Shown here piece after piece: positions 7,262 through 16,660 of a stretch of 64,000 nucleotides of DNA. This DNA comes from JAZDFC01 sp043808235. GTDB taxonomy: Bacteria > Bacteroidota > Ignavibacteria > Ignavibacteriales > Melioribacteraceae. The translations under genes and the position numbers were made by a program. Where the stretch lies: assembly GCA_043808235.1 (NCBI GenBank), contig JAZDFC010000004.1, forward strand, positions 248,001 to 312,000. The letters are read 5' to 3'. How positions within the stretch are numbered: position 1 is the first letter of the stretch; the number at the start of each line of letters is the position of its first letter. Below the pieces are notes generated by a model, which worked only from the letters and a program-made list of their open reading frames with translations, did not search any database and was not told the DNA's origin.

Positions 7262-9199
7262 ATGGAAACAACAACTGATTACTCGCTATTACTTGATCCT
7301 GAAATGATGGAAATTTTCGACAGTTTTATTGTCGAAACAAAAGAAATTCTTGAAAATCTTGATCTTGATCTGGTAGAGCTCGAAACCCGGAAAAATGACA
7401 CGGAATTATTGAATAGAATTTTCCGTTCATTCCATACCATTAAAGGCACTTCTGGTTTTCTGGGCTTAAATAAACTTCAGGGGCTCACTCACAAATGTGA
7501 AGACATCCTGAATAAACTCCGTAAGGGGGAAGCAATCGTAAACGATGAGATTATGGAAGGGATATTAAGCGCTTACGATAATATCAAGCAACTTCTCGAT
7601 GTGATAGAAAATCAGAAAAACGAAAATCACAACGTGAACAACTGTCTGGATCACCTTCAGAGAATTATTGAGAAATTGGAGAGTCCAACAAAGGAAGTTG
7701 AAGTGCCGGTAAAGAAAGAAGTAAAAATACCGGAGCCAACTATTGAAGAACCGGAAAAAGAAGAAAAAACAGTAGAGAAAAAATCCCCGGCAAAAAAAGG
7801 TAGAAAGAAAAAATTAAAAGAAGAACCAGTTGCTGAGCCGACTCCTGCTGAAGAAATTAAACCAGAGATTATTGCGGCCGAACAGATTGAAATTAAAGCC
7901 GAAGAGGAAGAAGAGGAAACAGAAAAATCCGAAGTGGAACAAAATCAGGAAGATGCACCCGCACAAAAGACAGCTGAAGTTCAAAAAAATGCTGCAGGCA
8001 AACTCTCGGAAAATACAATCCGTGTTGATGTAACGAGATTGGATGATTTGTTGAATATAGTTTCGGAACTTGTTCTTGGTAGAAACAGGCTTGCACAATT
8101 AAATATTGAAATGGGCTTTGAACACGAAGGCACCAAACTTGCGAGAGATCTTGCCGATACTACACGACAAATCGACTTGATGACTACTGAACTTCAGCTC
8201 GCCGTTATGAAAACAAGAATGATTAAAATTGGCAAAGTATTTAATAGATTCCCGCGTTTAGTAAGAGATTTGAGTAAGGAAACAGGCAAGGATATTCAAT
8301 TAGTTATAAAGGGCGAAGAGACTGAACTTGATAAGACATTAATTGAAGAAATTAACGATCCGCTTGTTCACATTGTAAGAAATTCAATCGATCATGGAGT
8401 TGAACCGCCCGATGCTAGAGTAAAATCAGGTAAATCCGCTCAGGGTACAATTATTCTTTCCGCCGAGCATGAGGGAAACAATATTGTAATATCCATTCAC
8501 GACGACGGCCGTGGTATCGATCCAGAAAAAATAAAAGCAAAGGCTATTAGCAAGGGTATCCTCACCCGCGAAAAAGCGGATGAAATGTCGAGACAGGATA
8601 TACTAAATTTAATTTTCCTCCCTGGATTTTCAACAGCCGAAAAGGTTACCAATGTATCGGGTCGTGGCGTGGGAATGGATGTTGTAAAGACCAACGTCGC
8701 AAAATTGCGAGGTATAATTAATATTGATTCGAGAGTTGGGCAGGGAACGGATATTTTTATAAAACTGCCTCTCACACTTGCAATTATTCAGGGTCTGCTT
8801 GTTCAAATTAGTAATGAAACAGTGGTTGTGCCTTTGAATTCCGTACTTGAAGTTGTGAGAATTTCTAAGAAACAAATATATTCGGTAAATCAAACCGAGT
8901 GTATTAAGCTGCGCGATTCTGTGCTGCCGTTATTGAGTATCGATAGAGTATTGTACAATGGTAATTCAAACGGGCATGATAAAGATTGGACTTATATTGT
9001 AGTTATAGGCGTTGCTGAAAAAAGGTTCGGATTAAAAGTTGACGATTTAATTGGTCAAAAAGAAGTTGTTATTAAATCACTTGGAAGCTATCTCGGGAAT
9101 ATAGACGGTATTGCCGGTTCAACAATTATGGGCGACGGTAAAGTAGTTATTATTTTGGACGTGGCTGAGATCATTAATAAACTTTTGGATAGACATTGA
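7262..9199 (+). CDS. cheA: Chemotaxis histidine kinase CheA
   Basis: CheA autophosphorylates and passes phosphate to CheY and CheB. Order of parts: P1 HPt domain with H58 in FRSFHTIKGTSGFLG; a Glu/Lys/Pro-rich linker from about 140 to 255 instead of a recognisable P2; P3 dimerisation helix starting IRVDVTRLDDLLNIVSEL; P4 ATPase with N-box HIVRNSIDHGVE, G1 box DDGRGI and G2 box GRGVGMDVV; and a C-terminal P5 CheW-like domain. At 645 residues it is normal size. cheB overlaps its stop (TGATG), implying translational coupling. No CheW or receptor gene lies nearby. Confidence 0.95.
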   Translation: METTTDYSLLLDPEMMEIFDSFIVETKEILENLDLDLVELETRKNDTELLNRIFRSFHTIKGTSGFLGLNKLQGLTHKCEDILNKLRKGEAIVNDEIMEGILSAYDNIKQLLDVIENQKNENHNVNNCLDHLQRIIEKLESPTKEVEVPVKKEVKIPEPTIEEPEKEEKTVEKKSPAKKGRKKKLKEEPVAEPTPAEEIKPEIIAAEQIEIKAEEEEEETEKSEVEQNQEDAPAQKTAEVQKNAAGKLSENTIRVDVTRLDDLLNIVSELVLGRNRLAQLNIEMGFEHEGTKLARDLADTTRQIDLMTTELQLAVMKTRMIKIGKVFNRFPRLVRDLSKETGKDIQLVIKGEETELDKTLIEEINDPLVHIVRNSIDHGVEPPDARVKSGKSAQGTIILSAEHEGNNIVISIHDDGRGIDPEKIKAKAISKGILTREKADEMSRQDILNLIFLPGFSTAEKVTNVSGRGVGMDVVKTNVAKLRGIINIDSRVGQGTDIFIKLPLTLAIIQGLLVQISNETVVVPLNSVLEVVRISKKQIYSVNQTECIKLRDSVLPLLSIDRVLYNGNSNGHDKDWTYIVVIGVAEKRFGLKVDDLIGQKEVVIKSLGSYLGNIDGIAGSTIMGDGKVVIILDVAEIINKLLDRH

Positions 9200-10266
9200 T
9201 GGCTCCTATTAGAGTGTTAATAGTAGATGATTCCGCATTTATGAGGAAGTCGCTCTCTATTATTTTGGGTTCAGATCCCGAAGTTGAAATTGTGGGCACT
9301 GCCCGCGATGGTTTAGAGGGTTTTGAATTGACAAAAAAACTCACGCCGGATTTAGTTACACTCGATATCGAAATGCCTAAAATGGACGGATTAACCGCGT
9401 TAAAGAAAATAATGGCTGAATGTCCGACAACGGTAATTATGGTTAGCTCGTTAACTACAGAAGGTGCGGAATCAACATTAAAGGCGCTTGAGCTCGGCGC
9501 TGTGGATTTTATTCCGAAAGAAATGTCTTTTGTAAGCGTAAATATTGTTGGTATTAAAGACGAGCTTCTTAAGAAAATAAAATATTTCGGCCGCAAAAAA
9601 AGTATCCGCGCAACGTTAAACCGTATTCAAATTTTAAGACAAACGAGAGTGCAAACTCCGGTTGTTCCTATATCGACACTTACGGATATGCCGAAGATTG
9701 GATATAAAGCGGTTGCTATCGGTATATCAACCGGCGGTCCATTGTCGCTTCAAAAAGTTATACCAAGATTAGCGGGTAATATCGGGGTGCCTGTGTTCAT
9801 TGTACAGCATATGCCTCCCAAATTCACAAAATCTTTAGCTGATAGATTGAATTCAATGAGCCAGTTAAATGTGAAAGAAGCCGAGAATAATGAAGAGGTA
9901 AAGAGTAACAATGTTTATATTGCCCCCGGTGGTTTCCACATGACTGCGGTAAAAAACGGTTCCACCGTAAAGATTTCTATAAATTCAGAACCTTCAACCA
10001 CTCTCCATCGACCATCGGTTGATGTTATGGTACAATCATTGGTCGGTATTTATGGTAAAAATCTTATGGGAATTATTATGACCGGGATGGGAAGAGATGG
10101 TCTTCTCGGTATACAGGATTTAAAGAAACTCGGCGGATATGCATTAGCACAGGACGAAGAATCGTGTGTTGTTTATGGAATGCCGAAAGCAGTTGTTGAT
10201 GCAGGCTGCGCTGATGTAGTTGCACCATTAGAAAAAATATCGGATATAATTAATAAGGCGCTTTAA
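9199..10266 (+). CDS. cheB: Chemotaxis methylesterase/deamidase CheB
   Basis: CheB removes receptor methyl groups laid down by CheR and can deamidate receptor glutamines. An N-terminal receiver with D10/D11 and phospho-acceptor D56 (VTLDIEMPKMDG) is joined by a linker to a C-terminal esterase domain. The catalytic triad appears as S177 (AIGISTGGP), His in QHMPPKFT and Asp in IMTGMGRDGLLG. The start ATG overlaps the cheA stop by one base; a TTG three bases earlier is possible but less likely. Length, 355 residues, is typical. Confidence 0.95.
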   Translation: MAPIRVLIVDDSAFMRKSLSIILGSDPEVEIVGTARDGLEGFELTKKLTPDLVTLDIEMPKMDGLTALKKIMAECPTTVIMVSSLTTEGAESTLKALELGAVDFIPKEMSFVSVNIVGIKDELLKKIKYFGRKKSIRATLNRIQILRQTRVQTPVVPISTLTDMPKIGYKAVAIGISTGGPLSLQKVIPRLAGNIGVPVFIVQHMPPKFTKSLADRLNSMSQLNVKEAENNEEVKSNNVYIAPGGFHMTAVKNGSTVKISINSEPSTTLHRPSVDVMVQSLVGIYGKNLMGIIMTGMGRDGLLGIQDLKKLGGYALAQDEESCVVYGMPKAVVDAGCADVVAPLEKISDIINKAL

Positions 10267-10267
10267 A

Positions 10268-10516
10268 ATGGCTGATGAATTTGCAGATAATATATACAAA
10301 GAAATTTCTTATAGAAATTCAGATTTAAAAAACAATGTGATTAAATCCGGCACATTCGAAATAAAAGGATCAACTAAAGTTTCGGTTGAAGAAGACAGCC
10401 ACGAGGGTGTAAAAATCATATTAAAAAAAGATGAACACGATAACATCAAAGAAATAAAATTTGTTTGTTCATGCGGAGAAACCAAATCCGTGTTGCTCGA
10501 TTATTCTGAAGAATAA
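10268..10516 (+). CDS. Small conserved-looking protein after cheB, unknown function
   Basis: An 82-residue acidic, soluble protein with a CSC pair near the end (FVCSCGETKSVLLDY), following cheB by one base and so surely co-transcribed. No signal peptide or membrane segment. The beta-rich C-terminal half could form a small fold or metal site, but I do not recognise the family. Its place at the end of the chemotaxis operon is the only clue to its job. Confidence 0.6.
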   Translation: MADEFADNIYKEISYRNSDLKNNVIKSGTFEIKGSTKVSVEEDSHEGVKIILKKDEHDNIKEIKFVCSCGETKSVLLDYSEE

Positions 10517-10592
10517 TTTGCAGTTGTAGATTATTAGCCAATACCCCACCTAAGAATTTCTCTAAAAAACCCCATTTATACTTTTTTGAAGA

Positions 10593-10608
10593 TGGCATTT
10601 GCTTTGCA
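10593..10608 (+). promoter_or_regulatory. Predicted sigma-54 promoter of the flgB operon
   Basis: TGGCATTTGCTTTGCA fits the -24/-12 consensus TGGCACG-N4-TTGCA at every strongly conserved position, with GG and GC exactly 12 bases apart. It lies 37 bases before the flgB start and follows the cheB operon end. Sigma-54 control of rod and hook genes is common in flagellated Gram-negatives. No sigma-54 gene or activator is in the window. Confidence 0.75.
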
Positions 10609-10644
10609 TTTACTTTCTAAAAATAAATAAGAATTGTGAAAATT

Positions 10645-11031
10645 ATGCCGGAATCAGTAGTTAAACTTCTCGAAAAATCGCTTGATTATACTTCTGTAAA
10701 GCAGAAGATAATCAGTCAGAACATTTCCAATGTTAACACAGCAAATTACAGACGGAAGGATGTTGAATTCGATGAATTATTTTCTGAGAATGTAGCATCC
10801 GAACTGAAAGCGACAAATCCGAAACATATTGGATTTACAAACATGGGGGAGAACAATCTTAAAATTATTGATGATCCGTCCGCGGAAAATCCTTCAGGAC
10901 TAAACAATGTTGATATGGATAATGAGATGGCGGATATGGCTCAAAATTCAATCGTATTCAAATTTGCTGCACGTAAATTGAACGGCTATTATAGAACTTT
11001 ACAAGAAGTAATTAAAGGAACCAAAATATGA
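10645..11031 (+). CDS. flgB: Flagellar basal-body rod protein FlgB
   Basis: FlgB is a proximal rod subunit secreted by the flagellar type III apparatus. The N-terminal NISNVNTANYRRKDVEFDELF segment is the family signature, and the C-terminal helix (AARKLNGYYRTLQEVIKG) completes the coiled coil. Start is taken as ATG 10645; a GTG at 10636 is the alternative. The stop overlaps the flgC start (ATGA). It is the first gene after a predicted sigma-54 promoter, heading the rod, ring and export operon. Confidence 0.92.
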   Translation: MPESVVKLLEKSLDYTSVKQKIISQNISNVNTANYRRKDVEFDELFSENVASELKATNPKHIGFTNMGENNLKIIDDPSAENPSGLNNVDMDNEMADMAQNSIVFKFAARKLNGYYRTLQEVIKGTKI

Positions 11032-11525
11032 GTATCAAACCCGTTTTGAATTCATTTGATATTAGTGCCAAGGGAATGAGCATTCAAAAACGAAAGATGG
11101 ATCTTGTAGCAGATAATATGGCCAATACGAGTACAACCAGGACGGAGAACGGTACGCCATATAGCAGAAAATTTTTAGTTGTGGAGAATAAAGAAAACTT
11201 TATTAACCAGTTATCTATTGAAGGTCAGCAATCCAAATTATACATCACTAATTCAAAACATATTTCCAATCCGGAGATTGTTCAGCCTTCAGGTTCTAAA
11301 AGCATAGACGATATTTCTTCGTCAGTTGAAACAGATGATTCAATTGGCGAAAAAGTATATATGCCCGAACATCCCGATGCAGACAAAGAAGGTTATGTGC
11401 AAATGCCGAACGTGAATATTGTTGCCGAAATGGTAGAAATGATTTCGGCGACTCGTGGCTACGAAGCAAATCTAACGGCATTTAATGCCTCCAAACAAAT
11501 TGCTAAAGACGCATTGGAGATATAA
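11028..11525 (+). CDS. flgC: Flagellar basal-body rod protein FlgC
   Basis: A proximal rod subunit. The N-terminus FDISAKGMSIQKRKMDLVADNMANTST-like region and the C-terminal VNIVAEMVEMISATRGYEANLTAFN are the paired helices of axial rod proteins. At 165 residues it is a little longer than E. coli FlgC (134), with the extra length in the centre. ATGA overlap with flgB indicates coupling. Confidence 0.92.
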   Translation: MSIKPVLNSFDISAKGMSIQKRKMDLVADNMANTSTTRTENGTPYSRKFLVVENKENFINQLSIEGQQSKLYITNSKHISNPEIVQPSGSKSIDDISSSVETDDSIGEKVYMPEHPDADKEGYVQMPNVNIVAEMVEMISATRGYEANLTAFNASKQIAKDALEI

Positions 11526-11527
11526 TT

Positions 11528-11773
11528 ATGAAAATAACTAATAATGTTGCAGGCAATTATAATCCGTATGCTATAAAAAATACTGTTCCAAAAGATGCAG
11601 TTCCAAAACAAATAGTAACAAAGGCAGCGGAAAATATTAGCACTGAAGAAAAAAACTTTTTTGCCCGGCTTTACCCCGAAAAGAAATCTGAAATAATTGA
11701 TTATCACTTCTATCAACGTTCGGGTGAAATGAAGGGCGTTTCAATTGGTTCAACATTCGACAGGAGAGGATAG
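11528..11773 (+). CDS. Small protein between flgC and fliE, unknown function
   Basis: An 81-residue basic protein starting two bases after flgC and ending one base before fliE. It has no membrane segment or signal peptide. A central STEEKNFFARLYPEKKSEI segment and a terminal STFDRRG look like conserved motifs. Position inside the rod operon suggests a flagellar role such as a chaperone or assembly factor, but this is inference from context only. Confidence 0.55.
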   Translation: MKITNNVAGNYNPYAIKNTVPKDAVPKQIVTKAAENISTEEKNFFARLYPEKKSEIIDYHFYQRSGEMKGVSIGSTFDRRG

Positions 11774-11774
11774 A

Positions 11775-12062
11775 ATGAAAATTGGCGCATTAAATAATGG
11801 ACTAATAAAATTCCCAACGCTTAAAGAAGTTGAGACAAAACAAAATTCGGACTTTGGGAATGTACTAACCGATTTTGTTAAAGCCGTGAATTCAGATCAA
11901 GTGAAATCGGCAGATGCTACAAGAGATTTTTTAGAAGGTAAAGATATCGAGCTGCATGAAGTAATGGTTGCTGGCGAGAAAGCAAAAACAAGTCTTGAAC
12001 TTCTTATGGAAATTAGGAATAAATCAGTTGACATGTATAAAGAACTAACTAGGATGCAATAA
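11775..12062 (+). CDS. fliE: Flagellar hook-basal body complex protein FliE
   Basis: FliE joins the MS ring to the rod. The 95-residue product ends in the family pattern ELHEVMVAGEKAKTSLELL followed by IRNKSVDMYKELTRMQ. The ATG at 11775 follows AGGA; in-frame earlier codons overlap the previous gene and are unlikely. fliF follows two bases later. Confidence 0.9.
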   Translation: MKIGALNNGLIKFPTLKEVETKQNSDFGNVLTDFVKAVNSDQVKSADATRDFLEGKDIELHEVMVAGEKAKTSLELLMEIRNKSVDMYKELTRMQ

Positions 12063-12064
12063 TC

Positions 12065-13678
12065 GTGGAAATCGGAAAAAATTCTTTCGGCTCGGTATTC
12101 GGTATATTCAATAAACTTTCGATACAGCAAAGAATGATGCTCGGAGGCATTGTTATAGTCGCGCTCGTTTTATTGGGATTTGTAATTGCAATTTTTAATG
12201 AGCCGTCTATGTCAACGCTATACACCAATATGTCGCCCGAGGACGCTTCGAAAGTAGTTGAACAACTTACCGCTCAAAAAATTCAGTATTCGCTTGACGA
12301 CGGCGGCGCGACGATAAAAGTGCCAAAAGATAAAGTCTATGACATTAGGCTTACCCTTGCCGGAAAAGGAATTCCCAGTTCGGGTATTGTTGGTTATGAG
12401 TTGTTCGATAAGAATACAATGGGAATGTCCGAGTTCATGCAAAAATTGAATTACAAAAGAGCTCTCGAGGGTGAACTATCGAGAACCATTGGACAGATAA
12501 CCGGTGTTGAAGCTGCGAAGGTTCATATTGTGTTCCCCGAAAAAACAGTTTTTAAAGATGAGCAAAAAGAACCGACAGCTTCGGTGGTTCTTAAAATGGG
12601 AAGCGGAGTAACATTAACCAATCAAAATATTGTTGCAATATCCAATCTTATTGCGAGCAGTTGCGAAGGATTGAATCCGGCTAAAGTAAGCGTAATTGAT
12701 ACTAAGGGTAGGTTGCTTTCCCGCGAAGAAGAAGATAATCCACTCGCTCTTGCAAGTGGCAAACAATATGAAATTAAAGGTACAGTTGAAGCATACCTTG
12801 CTAACAAAGCACAAAGTTTATTAGACAATGTTGTTGGTTACGGAAATTCAATAGTAAAAGTAAATGTAGAAATAGATTTTAAACAAACCGAAAAAACAAT
12901 GGAAAGCTACGATCCGGACGGACAGGTGGCAATAAGCGAACAATCGGTTAAATCGGAAAGTACCGGTGCTTCTTCTAGCGACTCGAATAATGTAATTACC
13001 GAAAATACAACGACCAACTACGAGATAAGCAAAACAATTGAAAGAGTTATTGATGGCGCGGGAAATCTGAAAAGAATTACAGTTGCAGCAGTTATAAACG
13101 GTGTCCCTAAAACAGTTGGTGAGGGTGAAGAAAAACAAACGGTTATTGAACCCCGGTCGAATGAAGAATTAAACAAATATCAAAATCTGATTGCTCAAGT
13201 GGTTGGACTTGATAATACGCGAAATGACCAAATCTCCATTGTTAGTATCCCATTCGAAACACAATCATTCGAAGATGAAAATCCTCAAGAAGTATCTCCG
13301 CTGGACGAAGTAAGTAAGTATGCAAATTTCCTTTTAATATTTGTCGCGATAGGCGCTTCGATGTTCATCCTAAAATCTTTGATGAAAAGATTAAAGAATG
13401 AAAAAATTATGATTGGTACAATGGGAGGATACAGTGAACACGGTTTTGATGATCTTTCCGCATCCCCTTCGGGAGCGTTATCAGCAGGGATGTCAAAACC
13501 AGCTCTAAATTCAACCCCAAAACGCAGACTGCTCGATGTCGGTGATATCGAAGATGAGATAACCGATGAAGCCCAGCAGAAAAAAATGAGACAGGACAAA
13601 ATCGTTAATTACGTTGCCAAAAATCCTAGCGAAGCAGCAAAACTAATAAATTCATGGTTGAGGGAAGATGAATTCTAG
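12065..13678 (+). CDS. fliF: Flagellar MS-ring protein FliF
   Basis: FliF forms the inner-membrane MS ring on which the motor is built. It appears to start with GTG. A first membrane segment lies at about residues 24-44 and a second at about 418-440, with the ring-building periplasmic region between (LDDGGATIKVP, KAKVHIVFPEK-like region, IERVIDGAGNLKRI). The C-terminal tail NYVAKNPSEAAKLINSWL is the FliG-binding helix. Length 537 is typical. Its end overlaps fliG by 11 bases. Confidence 0.95.
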   Translation: MEIGKNSFGSVFGIFNKLSIQQRMMLGGIVIVALVLLGFVIAIFNEPSMSTLYTNMSPEDASKVVEQLTAQKIQYSLDDGGATIKVPKDKVYDIRLTLAGKGIPSSGIVGYELFDKNTMGMSEFMQKLNYKRALEGELSRTIGQITGVEAAKVHIVFPEKTVFKDEQKEPTASVVLKMGSGVTLTNQNIVAISNLIASSCEGLNPAKVSVIDTKGRLLSREEEDNPLALASGKQYEIKGTVEAYLANKAQSLLDNVVGYGNSIVKVNVEIDFKQTEKTMESYDPDGQVAISEQSVKSESTGASSSDSNNVITENTTTNYEISKTIERVIDGAGNLKRITVAAVINGVPKTVGEGEEKQTVIEPRSNEELNKYQNLIAQVVGLDNTRNDQISIVSIPFETQSFEDENPQEVSPLDEVSKYANFLLIFVAIGASMFILKSLMKRLKNEKIMIGTMGGYSEHGFDDLSASPSGALSAGMSKPALNSTPKRRLLDVGDIEDEITDEAQQKKMRQDKIVNYVAKNPSEAAKLINSWLREDEF

Positions 13679-14699
13679 CAAACCAAATATGACTGCGAAC
13701 GACCTTACTGGAATACAAAAGGCCGCTCTGTTGCTGATAGCTCTCGATGTTGAAACGGCATCCCATGTATTTAAACATATGGAACCCGCTGATGTCGAAT
13801 CCATTTCAGCCGAAATTTCTAAAGTAAAAAACATCCCTTCCAATGTTGTTAACCAGGTTATGGAAGATTACCACGGCATGGTAACGGCACGTGAATATGT
13901 TTTGGAAGGTGGCATTGAGTTTGCACAGCAAGTTCTTGAAAAATCTTTCGGACTTGCAAAGGCAATGGAAATTATTGAGAAAGTTAAAAACATAACAACA
14001 CTGCACGGATTTGATGTTCTTAAAAAAGCCGATTCAACCCAGCTTGTAAATTTTTTAAATAAAGAACATCCGCAGACAATTGCGTTGATTTTATCGCACT
14101 TACACCCGGATCAAACAGCTGAAGCAATAAAAGAATTACCGGATGATTTACGTGCAGATGTTATTTTCAGAATAGCCACACTCGGCAAAATATCTCCGCA
14201 TACTTTAAAACAAATTGAAAGAGTTGTGGATGAATTAGCCGGTCACTCAATAAATCAATCAATGAGCAAATTAGGCGGACCAAAGACGGTCGCGACAATA
14301 CTTAACAGAACCAGTGTCGGATTGAGCCGCGAAATGATTTCCCAAATTGAAGACAGGGATGAAGACGTAGCTGCTGAAATTAAAAGACTGATGTTCCTCT
14401 TCGACGATATTGTCCATCTTCAGGATAAAGATATACAAAGAATTCTTAAAGAAGTCGACAGAAAAGATCTTGCACTCGCAATGAAAATTGCGGATGATAA
14501 GGTTACAAATAAAGTTTATTCGAATATGTCGGAACGTGCGGCAGACCTGCTTAAAGAGGAATTGCAATATATGGGACCGGTAAGATTAAAAGAGGTCGAA
14601 TCTGCGCAGGCAAGGATTGTTGACGCAATTAAGCATCTCGAAGAGCAGGAAGAAATAACGATTAACTTCCGTGCGGGTAATGAGGAAGTATATGTCTGA
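13668..14699 (+). CDS. fliG: Flagellar motor switch protein FliG
   Basis: FliG is the rotor component that contacts the stator. The middle domain carries the EHPQTIALILSHL motif at about residue 130. The C-terminal domain (DIQRILKEVDRKDLALAMK) holds the charged residues that interact with MotA, followed by SERAADLLKEELQYMGPVRL. Length 343 is standard. It overlaps fliF upstream and fliH downstream by about ten bases each. Confidence 0.95.
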   Translation: MNSSKPNMTANDLTGIQKAALLLIALDVETASHVFKHMEPADVESISAEISKVKNIPSNVVNQVMEDYHGMVTAREYVLEGGIEFAQQVLEKSFGLAKAMEIIEKVKNITTLHGFDVLKKADSTQLVNFLNKEHPQTIALILSHLHPDQTAEAIKELPDDLRADVIFRIATLGKISPHTLKQIERVVDELAGHSINQSMSKLGGPKTVATILNRTSVGLSREMISQIEDRDEDVAAEIKRLMFLFDDIVHLQDKDIQRILKEVDRKDLALAMKIADDKVTNKVYSNMSERAADLLKEELQYMGPVRLKEVESAQARIVDAIKHLEEQEEITINFRAGNEEVYV

Positions 14700-15327
14700 C
14701 GTTATCAAGTTGAACGTGAAATCCAAAGGTTTGAAGGTATTCATGCCTGATTCGATGAATGGAGGCAGCGAGTTCAATTCATTGTATGATGAACAGGATA
14801 TATTGCAAAGGGAGTTGCAGAACCAATTTAACCAGGGTTTTGAAAAAGGTTATGCTGAAGCGCGTGCAAAATTGGCAAAAGAATTTTCGGACGACTTGAT
14901 TGGTAAATCCGAGGAATTTTATAGGATTCTCGCCAGCTTCGAAGAAAAATTAACACATTACGAAACCGATTTTGATAAGATAATAATAAAAGTCTCAGAG
15001 AAAATTGCCGCGGTAATATTAAAGGGTGAAATACAAAATAAATCAGTAATTGAAAGTACATTGAAAAGCGCAGTAGATAAGGTTATCGGAGCGAACGATG
15101 TTACTATAAAAATTAATCCCGAAGATTACCTCCTTGTAACTGCTGAAGGAAAGAACAATTCCTTCGAACAGCATTTTAGTAAGATAAAATTTGAAAAAGA
15201 TAATCGCATTGAACGAGGTGGATGCGTAATCGAAACCGAGATCGGTTCGGTTGATGCAAGAATATCATCCCAGTTAAATGAGATAATCAAGAATTTAGAA
15301 AATAATTTGTTAAGCCAAGAAAGTTGA
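14692..15327 (+). CDS. fliH: Flagellar export ATPase regulator FliH
   Basis: FliH binds and restrains the FliI ATPase as part of the export stalk. The ATG at 14692 sits in the last codons of fliG. The Gln/Glu-rich helix (ILQRELQNQFNQGFEKGYAEAR) shows the GxxxG-like FliH pattern, and the C-terminal half (IIKVSEKIAAVILKGEI, RGGCVIETEIGSVDARISSQL) matches the FliH/V-ATPase E-subunit fold. Its stop overlaps the fliI start. Confidence 0.9.
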   Translation: MSDVIKLNVKSKGLKVFMPDSMNGGSEFNSLYDEQDILQRELQNQFNQGFEKGYAEARAKLAKEFSDDLIGKSEEFYRILASFEEKLTHYETDFDKIIIKVSEKIAAVILKGEIQNKSVIESTLKSAVDKVIGANDVTIKINPEDYLLVTAEGKNNSFEQHFSKIKFEKDNRIERGGCVIETEIGSVDARISSQLNEIIKNLENNLLSQES

Positions 15328-16658
15328 TGGAAACAGCCGAATTATATATCGATAAATATTCGCGGTTAATAGATAAAACCGAGCTAATAAAAATTAATGG
15401 AAGGGTTACCGATGTTATCGGGCTTGTAATAGTTTCTGTTGGGCCTAATGTTGCGCTTGGGGAAATTTGCACAGTTATAGATCGGTCGGGTAAAGAAGTT
15501 TGTAAAACAGAGGTTGTTGGGTTTCGCGAAGGTAAAGTATTATCGATTGCGCTCGGAGAGGTTGTAAACATTTCTCCTTCTTGCGAAATAATCTCTACCG
15601 GCAAATCATTCACTTTCGGTCTTGGTAAAAATCTTCTGGGAAGAGTGATTGATGGTATGGGAAATCCAATTGACGGAAAAGGTGAAATAGAAGCCTCGTC
15701 GATTCGATCCGTTCACCGTGAACCGCCGAATCCTTTGCAGAGGAAAAGGATTACATCGCCCTTGCAGACCGGAGTGCGTAGCATCGACGGGTTATTAACC
15801 TGCGGCAAAGGACAGCGACTTGGAATTTTCGCCGGAAGCGGTGTTGGCAAAAGCGTTATGATGGGCATGATTGCACGTAACACAAATGCGGATGTGAGTG
15901 TAATAGTGCTTGTAGGCGAGCGCGGAAGAGAAGTTCGCGAGTTTATTGAGAAAGATTTAGGTGTGGAAGGTTTAAAAAGATCGGTAGTTGTTGTTGCAAC
16001 AAGTGATAAACCTTCTTTGATGAGAATAAAAGCCGCATATATCGGGACTACAATTGCCGAATATTTCCGCGATCTCGGTATGGATGTAGTTCTTATGATG
16101 GATTCGGTTACAAGGTTTGCGCTTGCTCAACGCGAAATAGGATTAACCATTGGCGAGCCGCCAACCACAAAAGGTTATACACCTTCAGTATTTGCTATTC
16201 TTCCTAAATTATTGGAAAGAGCAGGCACATCAGATAAAGGTACAATAACAGGATTTTATTCAGTACTTGTTGATGGAGACGATATGACCGAACCCATCGC
16301 CGATGCAGTTAGATCAATCCTGGATGGACATTTTGTACTTTCGCGAAAAATTGCTAACCGGGGACAGTTCCCTGCGATTGATCCGCTCCAAAGCATTAGC
16401 AGAGTTATGCCGGATATAATAACTGAAGATCATCGTATGCGGGCAATGGAATTTAATGAGATTTTGCAAACATACAATGAAGCTGAAGATTTAATAAATA
16501 TCGGAGCTTATGTAAAAGGAAGTAATCCACAGATAGATCACGCACTCGCGAAGGTACAATCACTCCGTAGTTTTCTTAAGCAGGACATGTATGAAAAAGC
16601 ATCATATAAAGATTCGGTAGATAGATTAAAAAAAATTATCGATAAACCGCTGATGTAA
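15327..16658 (+). CDS. fliI: Flagellum-specific ATPase FliI
   Basis: FliI is the hexameric ATPase of the flagellar type III export apparatus, related to F1-beta. Walker A is GIFAGSGVGKS at about residues 167-178; Walker B is DVVLMMDSVTRFA; and the GEPPTTKGYTPSVFAILPKLLERAG loop region is diagnostic. ATG 15327 overlaps the fliH stop; a TTG just upstream is less likely. Length 443 is typical. Confidence 0.96.
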   Translation: METAELYIDKYSRLIDKTELIKINGRVTDVIGLVIVSVGPNVALGEICTVIDRSGKEVCKTEVVGFREGKVLSIALGEVVNISPSCEIISTGKSFTFGLGKNLLGRVIDGMGNPIDGKGEIEASSIRSVHREPPNPLQRKRITSPLQTGVRSIDGLLTCGKGQRLGIFAGSGVGKSVMMGMIARNTNADVSVIVLVGERGREVREFIEKDLGVEGLKRSVVVVATSDKPSLMRIKAAYIGTTIAEYFRDLGMDVVLMMDSVTRFALAQREIGLTIGEPPTTKGYTPSVFAILPKLLERAGTSDKGTITGFYSVLVDGDDMTEPIADAVRSILDGHFVLSRKIANRGQFPAIDPLQSISRVMPDIITEDHRMRAMEFNEILQTYNEAEDLINIGAYVKGSNPQIDHALAKVQSLRSFLKQDMYEKASYKDSVDRLKKIIDKPLM

Positions 16659-16660
16659 TT

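Noticed and set aside
9174..9596. 140-codon minus-strand frame within cheB
   Set aside because: Shadow of the clearly coding cheB receiver domain; no independent evidence.
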